64,000 bases of DNA from assembly GCA_050084985.1 (NCBI GenBank), contig JBITNC010000001.1, positions 46,872,001 through 46,936,000 of the forward strand. The letters run 5' to 3'. Each line of letters opens with the position of its first letter. The first letter of the stretch is position 1. A model generated the notes under the pieces. That model did not search any database and was not told the origin of the DNA. It was given only the letters and a program-made list of their open reading frames with translations. This document shows positions 24,498 to 34,379 of the stretch, one piece after another. The translations under genes and the position numbers were made by a program. Origin of the DNA: Nageia nagi. Taxonomy: Eukaryota; Pinophyta.

Positions 24498-24998
24498 TGT
24501 TAGAATTTGTAATGAAATATTGTGAATATCTAAACTCCTTGTAAGTTCAATTAATCACTTAAAGGATATGTAGATACCTTAAGGGATTAATTGAATTCTT
24601 TATTATGTGTGGACTTTGACCTAACCATGGGGTTAGTTGGTAGGTTAAAGTTAGGTCACACATTTATTGTAACCCTAACCTAACCCTTGGGTTAAAGGGA
24701 GGTTAGGGAGGTGCTCTCAAGTTATAAATAGAGGCCTCTCCTCTTGTAAACACATCTAAGTTTTGGAGTAACATTACTCTACTAGTTTGTGTAGGAGAGA
24801 GGAAGAGAATTGTTGTAAGAGGGGCATACTAGAGAATAGAGAACTAGTTATGGATGTACTCCCAAGGAGGGAGGAACCACATTATATTGGTGTCATATTG
24901 TGTGAATGTGTTAGTAGCTTGTAGATGTTGCATGTTGAATGTGATTGAGCTTTCTATAGTCTTGGACCTTGGGAATTAGAGTAGTGCTAATTCTCTCA
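24498..24998 (+). repeat. Copia A 5' LTR
   Basis: 501 bp. TATAAATA at 24723-24730. Upstream, 24,611-24,707 contains telomere-like CCCTAACCTAACCC followed by GGGTTAAAGGGAGGTTAGGG, which can fold into hairpins. The R/U5 words TGGATGTACTCCCAAGGAGG and GGAACCACATTATA are shared with B and C. Confidence 0.95.
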
Positions 24999-24999
24999 A

Positions 25000-25014
25000 T
25001 TGGTATCTAGAGCT
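25000..25014 (+). promoter_or_regulatory. Primer-binding site of Copia A
   Basis: TTGGTATCTAGAGCTTGG follows the 5' LTR. Compared with the standard TGGTATCAGAGC there is one inserted base, so priming would be weakened. The site still marks the family. Confidence 0.8.
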
Positions 25015-25489
25015 TGGTGTGGAAGCTCTTCTTCTACATTTTGGAGGTTCTTCATCCTTCTCAAATTTGGAGATCTTAATCCTAATCTTCATTGTGAGGT
25101 AAAAGGTTTGCAAAGGTATAACCTTATATCCTTCTTTAACTAAGTTCATTATGATACTAATTTTTTGTATGATTATGCTAGCTCAATGTCTTAGCAAAAA
25201 TAACTTCAAATACCATAATATATTTTTGCTACTCTCTTCTTACTAACAATATTTTATGTTAGTAATCTATTTTTAATGTACAAAGAAAATGCCTTTTTTG
25301 TGAGCAAAAATATATTATGATAGCATCTTATTGAAAAGTTTTTTTTTTACAATAGTCTTTTGTGAAAAATATCAAAAAAAGAGGAAGGTGCAATTTTTTA
25401 CATATGTTATTGTTGAAATAAAGTGGAGGACTTTATTTACAAGCTTTGAAATATTCACAATATATTTTTCAAAAATTAGAAATTTTTTT

Positions 25490-25502
25490 GGGGGGGGGGG
25501 GG
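25490..25502 (+). repeat. G13 run in Copia A leader
   Basis: Thirteen consecutive G preceded by T7. Similar G11 runs lie at 24,209-24,219 (B leader) and 26,768-26,778 (A leader), the last two preceded by A-runs. They resemble extended polypurine tracts but sit in the 5' leader. Confidence 0.8.
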
Positions 25503-25519
25503 AAATAATAAAGTTTACA

Positions 25520-26000
25520 AAATAGAATTAAAATTTTGTTTGACAAAATGCCATGTCGGTGGTCTTCCGCCTCCCCGTCAACATAGCCTCCTCCCTCGTG
25601 ACTGCCTCCTCTCAACCGGCGGCCTCTAGATCATAGCCGCCCGCCTCTGCCTCCTCCTGCACACGTAAGGTCTGAAAATTGTTTGACAAGATGCATGCTG
25701 CAGACAAGTTTCTATTTCTACCCGGTAATGCTTCACTTCATGAACCTTAACTTGAAAGAAATCCTCCTTTGCTCCTTGCAATTTAAATCATATACTAACA
25801 GAATAGATGGCCATACGACCACTCCTTCACTTCGTAGACATGTATGCAAAATATGGAAGCATAGGGAAGGCATGGTGCATTTTGCAGACAAGTTTCATGG
25901 ACTACAATGATCGCAGGATATGCACAAAATGGAATGTTGAAAAGCCACATGAAATTGTTTGACAAGATGCATGAAGAGATAGAGTTTCATCCTCCTCGTG
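25520..26000 (+). pseudogene. Captured PPR-protein gene fragments in Copia A leader
   Basis: PPR proteins bind organellar RNA through tandem 35-residue helical repeats. Three separated pieces read as PLS-type PPR text: ILFDKMPCR at about 25,530-25,555, LFDKMHAADKFLF at about 25,680-25,715, and LLHFVDMYAKYGSIGKAW at about 25,830-25,880. The last is followed after a frame change by WTTMIAGYAQNGMLKSHMK and LFDKMHEE up to about 25,978. The motifs VDMYAKCGSI, W[TN]xMIAGYAQNG and LFDKMPE are hallmarks of plant PPR genes. The pieces lie in sense orientation in the leader of A and are missing from B and C. They are too short and shifted to encode a working protein. Confidence 0.7.
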
Positions 26001-26245
26001 CACATCAACTGCACCTCCTCCCTCACTATAGCCTTTCTCCCTCCTCATCTCAGTGCTCCTCCTCCCTCCAGTTTGGTTGACGCATTGCCCATATCTTAGT
26101 TTTGTTGAGATTGAACTTGAAGGGAGGAAAACAATGAGCATGTTTTCTATGGGGTTCTTGTTGATTCTGTAAGAGTAGCATTGGCACTGCCTAGATTGAA
26201 AAAAAAGAGAGGGATATTGGCAAGTAACTAACGAAGCCAACAACA

Positions 26246-26471
26246 ATGGGTTTCTCGATAATAGAAGCTTTTACGAAGTCTTTGGCCATTACGATTCTTT
26301 TCGAGATAGGTGATAAGACCTTTTTTTTTATATAGCTACGCTTATGGTCAATGTGAAATCCAAGGAGATTGTTTTTTACTGGATGCTTTAGAGCCCTTGC
26401 TATTATGATTGCTACCTCTATATTTTTTGGATGGGCTGCACCAAATTTACTCTACAATTACTTGACAACAT
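26246..26471 (+). pseudogene. Captured GDT1-like (UPF0016) gene fragment in Copia A leader
   Basis: GDT1-family proteins (human TMEM165, yeast Gdt1) are membrane Mn/Ca-proton transporters whose signature is E-x-G-D-[KR]-[TS]. From ATG 26246 one frame reads MGFSIIEAFTKSLAITILFE then IGDKTFF, matching plant GDT1-like N-termini (FTKSLAMT.LSEIGDKTFF). After two stops in the same frame it continues NPRRLFFTGCFRALAIM and FFGWAAPNLL, matching HPRRLVL.GCL.AL.VMT.LSA..GWAAPNL. This covers transmembrane segment 1 and part of segment 2. The second signature copy and the rest of the family's usual length (200 residues or more) are absent. No intron separates the two parts, so the capture may have passed through RNA. 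Downstream lies a CCTCC-rich tract. Confidence 0.75.
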
Positions 26472-27649
26472 GCCTCCCTCGTAGCCTCCTCCCTGTATCA
26501 CGAGCCTCCTCCTCTCTCTGCTCTAGCACTCTCCTCCCTCTCCTCCTATGCAAGCCTCCTCTTCCTCCTTCCCCAACACCTCCACAAGCTATCCTCTAAA
26601 TGCCTTCATGCAGGTCATCCTCCTTCCCACGGTCAAGGTTGATGGCTGCCAACTTCTTGCAAGTCTTCTTAGTCACTTTAATGCACTTAAATGTATTAAA
26701 TTTTTTTAGTTGACTACTTGCATTTTTGCTCTTCCAAAAGCAATATGCTTTTCTTGTGGAAGAAAAAGGGGGGGGGGGTCATATTTTAAAATTACAAGCA
26801 TTTAATTATTTATTGACTTAGAGTATTTTTTAGTGCTTAAGGTAGAAGAAGCATTAAAAATAGGGGTATGGGTCTCCTATTACAACTTGCACACATATAC
26901 TTCTTAGGCATTTAATTTTTTTTACTTACTTGCTTACAAGTCAATTTCTTCCATTAAATGCACTTAGGAGTACTTAGAATATTTCTAATATTCTACTCAA
27001 AATTGCATGTTTAAATTACTAAGGTGCACATGCAATTTTTTAATGCTAACCTCTTAGCATTTTTTTCTAAGCATAATAATTTATTCTAAGCATGCTATTT
27101 TTTAAGTAAATAAGGGAAAATTTTTTACTTAAAATGCATACTTATAAGACAAGTCTTAGCATACAATTTTTTTTTAGGGATAAATCTTTAAGTGAAAAGG
27201 GGGGAATTGGTATAATTTTTACTTAAATTTTATCTAGATCTTGCATGCTAGACTTGTGATACATGTCTCTTTATCTTGTAAACCTTATCTAGATCTTGCA
27301 TGCTAGACTTATGATGCATGTATCTTTATCTTGTTTGAAGAATAAAACATGCTTAGGACTTAAATTTTTAAGTTAAAATAATGTGCATGATTACTTAATT
27401 TTTTTTTAAGTCATGGAATAATGCATGTTATGAATTAAATACTAAGTAGGAATTAGGTCTTTTGTTTAATTCATTAAGTGCTTGAATAAATTGAGCAAAA
27501 TATACAAAAGTGTAAAAGTCCTTTAGGGGTTAGTACAAAACCCATTGGACTTTTTAAGGTTTTTTTTCAAGCTTGTGTGGATGATGCAATTTTACTTTAC
27601 TTTATATTTTTGCACAATTTACTTATACTTGCAAAAACACAAATATTGA

Positions 27650-28085
27650 AAGTAACCCCTAAAATGAACACATCCGCACGTATTCTTCCACAACATGACT
27701 TGTTTGGGGAGCCACAAGGTGAGGACAGGACAGACTGGAGCCCTTTTAGTCCGAAGACCCGAGTGGTGGTAAGTCCTCTTAATTTCCCCTAAGACCTCTG
27801 TTGGATTGGACATAACTCTATTAGGTGGACAGGCATTTGTGTAGTGATACCACATGTCTGCATGTCTCATTTAGGGATTATCCTGATAACCTAGGAGGAA
27901 AATTGAAAACTTAATCAAGATAATTAAAATGGCTGGTCCAAGATACATTGGATCCTTGGAAAATAGTTGGTACTTCTCCTTGTGAGAGTATATTACTAAC
28001 AAGGTGAATTGGTTGAGGACTGGTAGTACCTGGGCTCCACCTTGCGGGCATCTAGGTGAAGGCCTAATTCTATACAAGAAAACAA
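27650..28085 (+). other. Conserved pre-gag leader block (copy A)
   Basis: A block of about 430 bp directly upstream of gag begins CCTAAAATGAACACATCCGC and ends near GAAGGCCTAATTCTATA. It is recognisable almost throughout in B (33,727-34,170) and C (53,225-53,665). Shared words include AACATGACTTGTTT, TGTGTAGTGATACCACATGT, GATTATCCTGATAACCTAGG and CTTAATCAAGATAATTAA. It lacks an open frame. Position and conservation suggest a cis-acting RNA element such as packaging or dimerisation sequence, or an internal ribosome entry region. This is inference. Confidence 0.6.
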
Positions 28086-28210
28086 CCCCAACTTTATTCC
28101 TCTACGATCGTGGTTTGCACATATGGGACATGTTTACTTATGTTTGATTTGTATAGATGGGAACTTGTAAAAATTTGCATTCTTATTGCATATTTATTTT
28201 TGTACAGACA

Positions 28211-29101
28211 ATGGTTGAAACCTTCATACCCAAGCACATACTCGATGGTTCCAACTTTGACATATGGGAACCTCGTATGAGAGCTGAGTTAAGGCAAGGA
28301 AGCTATGGTAGACAGTAAATGAAGATCTAGTTGCTCCTATAGATGAGAAGGCCCTTGAAATTTACAACTCAAAGAATGAGTTAGCAATCTCAATGATCTA
28401 TCGAGCATTTTAATGACATCCTTCTCATGATTTCTTCCTCAACATCAGCAAAAGAAGCTTGGGATAGACTAAAGAAAATTTACCTTGGGTCCAAATTTTC
28501 AAGAAGGTTCACCATTCTACAAAAGTTATTGCAATATCGTCAAGGAGAAGATGAAAGTGCCTCAATCTACTTGAACAAAATCATTGACCTCAGGACACAA
28601 CTGGTTGGCTGTGGTGCAATTGGATCAATGATGTGTTCATGGTCTTCATCATTCTTCAAAGCCTCTCTACAAAGTTTCAGTAACTTTGTCAAGTTATGGA
28701 GACTAGGCTCGATGATGAAGAAGATGTTATCTCTCTTGACAACCTTTCTAGACTCCTTTGAAGCATGAGGAAACTTTGAACAAGAAAATGTTGAACATTT
28801 CTCCAAAGGATAATAGCATTGCTCTAGGAGCAACCAAAACTCCTTTCAAGAAGATGTTCAAACATTATAAATTCAAAGATAACAAATCATCATCTACCAT
28901 TAGGAAGCACAGCAACTTCAAGTAAAGAAATGACAAAGCTGGATCAAGCAAACCAACACCGCAGGAAAAGTTTGATGGGAATTGTAACTTTTGTGGCATC
29001 TTTGGGCACAAAGAGTATGATTGTTGCAAAAAAAATTTCTCAAAAAGGCAAAGGGAAATGTAAATGTGAGAAATTTCAATAATAAAAAGAAGAACAAGCA
29101 T
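28211..29101 (+). pseudogene. Copia A gag relic
   Basis: Gag forms the virus-like particle. The start is the ATG at 28211 (MVETFIPKHILDGSNFDIWE), typical of plant Copia Gag. A shift and a stop follow after about 35 codons. The UBN2-type core reads AKEAWDRLKKIYLGSKF and LQKLLQYRQGEDESASIYLN at 28,430-28,600. The nucleocapsid knuckle CNFCGIFGHKEYDC (CX2CX4HX4C) at about 28,984-29,025 keeps all ligands. At least three frame changes make it non-coding. Confidence 0.8.
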
Positions 29102-30483
29102 GCTACTTCTGTTGCCTACTACTCAATGACTCAAACTATTTCAAATGATTGGATTGTTGATTCAGGATGCACTAATCACTTATGTTATGAAAAGGATAAG
29201 TTTGAAAATTTTCATAAGTACAACAAGGATACAGTTGTGATAGGTGATAATACACTCCTTGATGTTCAAGGAATAGGGAATGTGAAGATTCATGGAAAGG
29301 CGCTTGATAATGTCTTTTATGTGCCTAAGCTAAGGATGAATCTTATCTTGTAATTCAGATTACAAGGATAGGATACTCATTTGAGTTTACCTCACACTCC
29401 TGGTGTGTTAAGAAAGGACTTCTACTTTGATGAAAGGATCAGTAAAGAATGACCTTTATATTGTGGATCAAGTACCTTCAAAAATTTGTCTTACTACAAA
29501 TGTGTGTTCAAAAGGTAATCTTTGGCATCAAGATTAGGGCACCTTAACCACAAGAGTATTCAAGATATGAAAAATCAAGAACTTGTAGAAGGTTTACCTA
29601 ATATTTCACCCATAATTGGTCTTTGTGAAAGGTGCATTCTTGGAAAGATGAATAGGAAAAAGTTTGAAAAAGATAAGGCAACTCGGGCTACTCACCACTT
29701 CAGCTTGTGCATTCAGATTTGATGGGTCCATTTCAGACTAAGTCTCTAGGGGGAGCTTCTTATGTTCTGACCTTCATTGATGACTTCACTAGGATGACAT
29801 TTGGTTATCTACTTGAGTACAAGGATCAAACTTTTGACCAGTTTAAAGACTTCAAGGCACTTGTTGAAAATCAAACTGATTTCAAGATCAAAATGTTGAG
29901 ATCTGATAATAGGGGTGAGAATAATAGCAATGAGTTTAACAATTATTGTGTTAAACATGGGATCAAGTGGCAATTCATAATCCCTTACAACCCTCAGCAA
30001 AATGGAGTTGCTGAAAGAAAGAATTGCACCACTATGGAAATGGCAAGATGCATGTTTGGTAACCTTCCTAGTTTCTTGTGGGTAGAAGCTGTTCACACTA
30101 CTATTCACACCCTAAATAGGTGTCCTACTAAAGTAGTTGAAGGAAAAACTCCATATGAAGCATGGATAGGAAAGAAACCTAACATCTCACACTTCAGGGT
30201 CTTTGGTTGTGATGCATTTGCCTTCATTACCTCAGAGAAAAGGAAGAAGCTAGATAAATGATCAGAAAAATGCATCTTTGTGGGGTATGATAATCAACAT
30301 AGAGGTTACAGGCTCTACTTCTCATCCCATAAAATAGTCTTTGTTTCTAGGGATGTCAAGTTCAATGAACTTCCTAAGGATATGACTTCTCATGCTAAGG
30401 TGTCTAATTCAGATGATTCTACACCTGCACCTAACTGGTTGGATGATCATGTAGGAAGTCACCACAAGAGCAAAATTCTCTAG
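29021..30483 (+). pseudogene. Copia A protease and integrase relic
   Basis: The aspartic protease keeps its DSG centre (WIVDSGCTNHL) near 29,160. The pre-integrase zinc region (GHLNHKS ... LCERCILGKM) is at 29,530-29,650 but is frame-shifted at LWHQ. Integrase spans 29,707-30,260 with the first Asp in HSDLMGP, the second in RSDNRGE (family SDNGGE, so G to R) and the Glu in NGVAERKN. A stop after KKLDK at about 30,259 separates the C-terminal part, which resumes with YRLYFSSHKIVFVSRDVKFNE. The DDE triad is formally present, but the polyprotein is broken. Confidence 0.85.
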
Positions 30484-30502
30484 CTAGAGAATTACAAGAA
30501 GT

Positions 30503-32094
30503 ATGACCTTGAATAAATCCTTATTTGCCAAAATTAATAATATGAATGAGCCATCAACATTCAAAGAAGCTTCCAAGCAAGAATGTTGGATGGAAGCTAT
30601 GAAAGTTGAGTATGAGGCACTCATGAAAAATGAAACTTGGGATTTGGTTCCTTATCCCAATGAGAAAAATGTGATTGGAAATAAATGGATATACAAGGTC
30701 AAGTACAACTCTGATGGAGAAGTTGGAAAAATATAAAGCAAGGCTAGTGGCCAAAGGATTCGCTCAAAAATATGGTATTGATTATGAGGAAACCTTTGCT
30801 CCTGTGGCTAAGATGCCTACTGTTAGGATAATCCTTACTCTTTCTGCAGCTCAAGGATGGAAAGTTTTCCAACTTGATGTCAAGAGTGCATTTCTCAATG
30901 GTGACTTGGATGTAGAAATCTACATGAATCAACCAGAAGGATTTATTCCAGAAGGAAAAGAGTCTCTTGTGTGTAAACTAAAGAAGTCTTTGTATGGACT
31001 TAAACAAGCACCTAGAGCATGGTACAAGAAAATCTTAGGATTCTTTGCAGATATTGGTTTTTCCAAGTGCTTCTCTGACTCAAATCTCTATGTACTCAAT
31101 CAAGGAAAAGACGTGGTCTTAATTCTCCTTTATGTGGATGATCTTCTCATAACAGGCAACAATATTGAAATCATCCAAGAGTGCATATCCAAACTGAAGG
31201 TAACATTTGAAATGACTGATCTAGGTCTATTGCATTAGTATCTTAGGATGCAAGTATACCAACACAAAGATTGTACTTATCTTAGTCAATCTAAGTATAT
31301 ATCAGACATCTTGCAAAAGTTTGGAATGGAGAGTGTAGATATGCTGCAATACCTATTTCTCTTGGAATCGTTGTATCACTGAGCTCAGATTCTCAGTTGG
31401 CTAATGCTATAGCTTATAGGCAATTGATCAGTAGTCTTCTATATCTGACTATCTCTCATCCTGATATTACCTTTGCAATGAATCTGATGGCATGATTCAT
31501 GCAAAAACCATATGTTGAACACCTCAATGCTGTGAAGAAAATCTTGAGGTATGTGGCAGGGACAAAGGATCTTGCTCTTAAGTATTCCAAAGTGCCCTCA
31601 ATTGTTCTCTCAAGGTTCTCAGATTCTAATTATGGGGGAGATAGAGATGATAGAAATCAACCTCTGCATATGTGTTCAGCATTGGTTTAGGTGCTATCTC
31701 TTGGGCTTCCAAGAAGCAACCTACTATGACTCTTTCTACCACCGAAGCTGAATATCGAGCCATGTCTGTTGCCACCCAAGAAGCTATTTGGCTAAGGCAT
31801 CTTCTGAATGAAATTGGGTATAAGCAAAATGGCCCATCTCTTATTTCTTCAGATAATCAATCAGCTATCTCTTTGGCTAGGAATCCTATGTTCCATCAGA
31901 GAACCAAACATATGGAAATCCAAGCCCATTTTATTAGGGAGAAGGTTCTAGATGACATCATACACTTGGAGTATTGTCCATCTACTAAAAACTCTGCTGA
32001 TCTATTCACCAAGCCCCTTCTTGAAGCTCAATTCAGCAAGCTTAGGGATTCTCTCGGGTTGGTGAAGTTGCCCTCAAGGGGGAGTGAAGTTTGA
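30503..32094 (+). pseudogene. Copia A reverse transcriptase and RNase H relic
   Basis: RT begins with PSTFKEASKQECWMEAM and WDLVPYPNEKNVIGNKWIYK, shifts frame at about 30,735, then runs open to 31,238. That stretch includes ARLVAKGFAQKYGIDYEETF, QLDVKSAFLNGDL, SLYGLKQAPRAWYK and the catalytic YVDDLLITG at about 31,130-31,155. A stop follows GLLH. RNase H is readable from 31,499 with further shifts, including STTEAEYRAM, DNQSAISLARNP, KHMEIQAHFIREKV and ADLFTKPL. It ends at 32,094 inside an internal copy of the polypurine motif. Confidence 0.9.
32076..32086 (+). promoter_or_regulatory. Internal polypurine-tract-like site at end of pol (A)
   Basis: AAGGGGGAGTG here is identical to the true tract and LTR start at 33,081-33,091 (AAGGGGGAG then TG), about 1 kb downstream. 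B has the same arrangement at 38,320-38,330. It may be a relic of an ancestral LTR boundary or a second plus-strand primer. Confidence 0.55.
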
Positions 32095-32129
32095 ACCTTT
32101 GTTAGTGATGATAACTTCACCTCTAAGAG

Positions 32130-32640
32130 GCCTTTTTTGATTGTACATTCTAGACCTTTGTGGTAAGTTTGCTCTGCATGACAAACTTGTTGTATAATTA
32201 TTGTTATAGAGTGTTGATTATTTTATACCTCCATGGTAAGTTTTCTCTACGTGACAAACTTGTTGTACATTTTATACCTCCGTGGTGAGTTTGTTCTGCG
32301 TGAGAAACTTGTTGTACAATTTTTGAGCATATAATTAATATACCTCTATGGTAAGTTTGCTCTGCTGATGAACTTGTTGTACATTTTATACCTCCGTGGT
32401 GAGTTTGCTCTACGTGAGAAACTCGTTGTACAATTTTTATGCTCTATACCTCCGTGGTGAGTTTGCTCTGCATGAGAAACTCATTGTACAATTTTTGAGC
32501 ATATAATTAATATACCTCCATGGTAAGTTCACTCTGCATGACAAACTTATTGTACATTCTATACCTTCGTGGTGAGTTTGCTCTACATGAGAAACTTGTT
32601 GTACAATTTTTATGCTCTATTAATAATCAACACATGTCTA
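32130..32640 (+). repeat. Post-pol minisatellite in Copia A
   Basis: About eight imperfect units alternate roughly 49 and 66 bp, built on TACCTCCGTGGTGAGTTTGC, TCTGCGTGAGAAACTTG and TTGTACAATTTTTGAGC. Degenerate relatives occur at the same place in B (about 38,400-38,590) and C (about 57,795-57,930), so the repeat predates the split of these elements. Confidence 0.75.
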
Positions 32641-33080
32641 TATAACAACAAGTGACTATGAGTGATGGCTTGGCATCTCCGTGATGACTCATAGTGCACC
32701 ATTAATCAGTTATTTATAAGATGACATTATTTGATTCTCTTATTTGAATATATGATGCATCTAACTAATTTTGTTCATGAGTTACTTATAGCATGTAGGA
32801 TCTTCTTCAGAAATGCAGGTTACTCACCTTGTGAAAGCAAGCTCATGGAGACTCACATGTCAGCTTAAAGTTGATCGACTACTATGTACAATGAAACCAG
32901 TTTGGTTAATGATTGTATTGTAAACCATTTTGTCAAATGGTAATGTAGTGAGTCTCATACTAGTTCTCAAAAAGATTCTCAAATATGTAAATGTTCTCAT
33001 CTCCACTTGTATCTCTATGGAGGAGAACTCTCTCTTACTCTCTCTCTTCTTTCTTCTATGCTCTATCCCAATATGGCATT

Positions 33081-33089
33081 AAGGGGGAG
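33081..33089 (+). promoter_or_regulatory. Polypurine tract of Copia A
   Basis: AAGGGGGAG immediately precedes the TG of the 3' LTR. It primes plus-strand DNA synthesis. Confidence 0.9.
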
Positions 33090-33591
33090 TGTTAGAATTT
33101 GTAATGAAATATTGTGAATATCTAAACTCCTTGTAAGTTCAATTAATCACTTAAAGGATATGTAGATACCTTAAGGGATTAATTGAATTCTTTATTATGG
33201 TGTGGACTTTGACCTAACCATGGGGTTAGTTGGTAGGTTAAAGTTAGGTCACACATTTATTGTAACCCTAACCTAACCCTTGGGTTAAAGGGAGGTTAGG
33301 AGGTGATCTCAAGCTATAAATAGAGGGCCTCTCCTCTTGTAAACACATCTAAGTTTTGGAGTAACATTACTCTACTAGTTTGTTTAGGAGAGAGGAAGAG
33401 AATTGTTGTAAGAGGGGCATACTAGAGAATAGAGAACTAGTTGTGGATGTACTCCCAAGGAGGGAGGAACCACATTATATTGGTGTCATATTGTGTGAAT
33501 GTGTTAGTAGCTTGTAGATGTTGCATGTTGAATGTGATTGAGCTTTCTATAGTCTTGGACCTTGGGAATTAGAGTAGTGCTAATTCTCTCA
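33090..33591 (+). repeat. Copia A 3' LTR
   Basis: 502 bp. Nearly identical to the 5' LTR, with small differences such as TATTATGGTGTGG versus TATTATGTGTGG and AGCTATAAATAG versus AGTTATAAATAG. Followed directly by the target duplication AGGGG and the rest of B's leader. Confidence 0.95.
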
Positions 33592-33726
33592 AGGGGTTGG
33601 TAAACAAAACCCATTGGACATTTAGGTTTCAAATATTGAATGGATGATGTTTTTACTTATGCTCTTTTACTTCATGTTTTGCATTTTGATTTATTTGCTT
33701 ATGTAATAAAAAATGCAAATATTAAT

Positions 33727-34170
33727 ATGAGAAACCCCCTAAAATGAATACATCCATGCGTACATTTTGTGACATGACTTATTTAAGGAGCCATGAGGTG
33801 AGGACAGGTAGACTAGATCCTTTATGTTCGATGATCCAAATGGTGAAAAGTTCGTACTTCTAATTACCCCTAATTACCTCTTTTAGTTTGAACATAATTC
33901 CAATAGGGGATAGGCATGTGTGTAGTGATACCACATGTCCGCACATCTATTTAGGGATTATCCTGATAACCTAGGAGAACAACTTGAAATCTAATCAAGA
34001 TTAATAATTTGGTCAATCCAATATATGTCATAACCTTGAAAAATAGTAGGTACTTCTTGTGAGAGTATAATATTGACCAAGGTGAACTGGTTGAAGATTA
34101 GTAGTACTTGGGCTCCTTTTATATGGGCATCCAAGTGAAAGCCTAATTTTAGATAAGAAATAAGCCTAAC
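33727..34170 (+). other. Conserved pre-gag leader block (copy B)
   Basis: Counterpart of the block at 27,650-28,085. It keeps CCTAAAATGAATACATCCATG, ACATGACTTATTTAAGGAG, TGTGTAGTGATACCACATGT and GATTATCCTGATAACCTAGG. It lies just upstream of B's gag. Confidence 0.6.
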
Positions 34171-34379
34171 CAATATCACTCAACATCTACAGCTCTTGAG
34201 ATGAGAAATGTATTTGGTACATGGATTATTATTTAACTTGTTAAACATTTGCACTTGTGAATCAAATCAAGCATGTCTCTAGTGTTAAATTTAACATGTA
34301 TTATTTACTTGATTGAAACTTAACATATAATGTTATTTATTAAACCATATGCTTATTACTTTTTCACATCCTTGTGTAG

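Larger units (their letters stand above)
24498..33591 (+). mobile_element. Copia element A, nested in B
   Basis: A 9,094-bp Copia element of the same broad family as B, inserted in B's leader. It has LTRs of 501 and 502 bp (TGTTAGAATTTG ... AATTCTCTCA), 5-bp target duplications AGGGG at 24493-24497 and 33592-33596, a primer site and a polypurine tract. By eye the LTRs differ at only about eight positions or gaps (about 98% identity), so it is fairly young, yet gag-pol already carries several frameshifts and stops. Its leader is unusually long (about 3.2 kb) and contains host-gene fragments absent from B. The insertion point falls inside a leader motif (CCTTTAGGGGTT) that A itself carries at about 27,510. 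Confidence 0.95.

Noticed and set aside
24671-24707. Interstitial telomere repeat
   Set aside because: Only two or three CCCTAA-like units, present in both LTRs of one element, so it is LTR sequence and not telomere insertion.
25902-26246. 114-codon minus-strand frame
   Set aside because: Antisense to the captured PPR/GDT1 region and CT-rich tracts; no recognisable product.
29809-30108. 99-codon minus-strand frame
   Set aside because: Antisense of the Copia A integrase.
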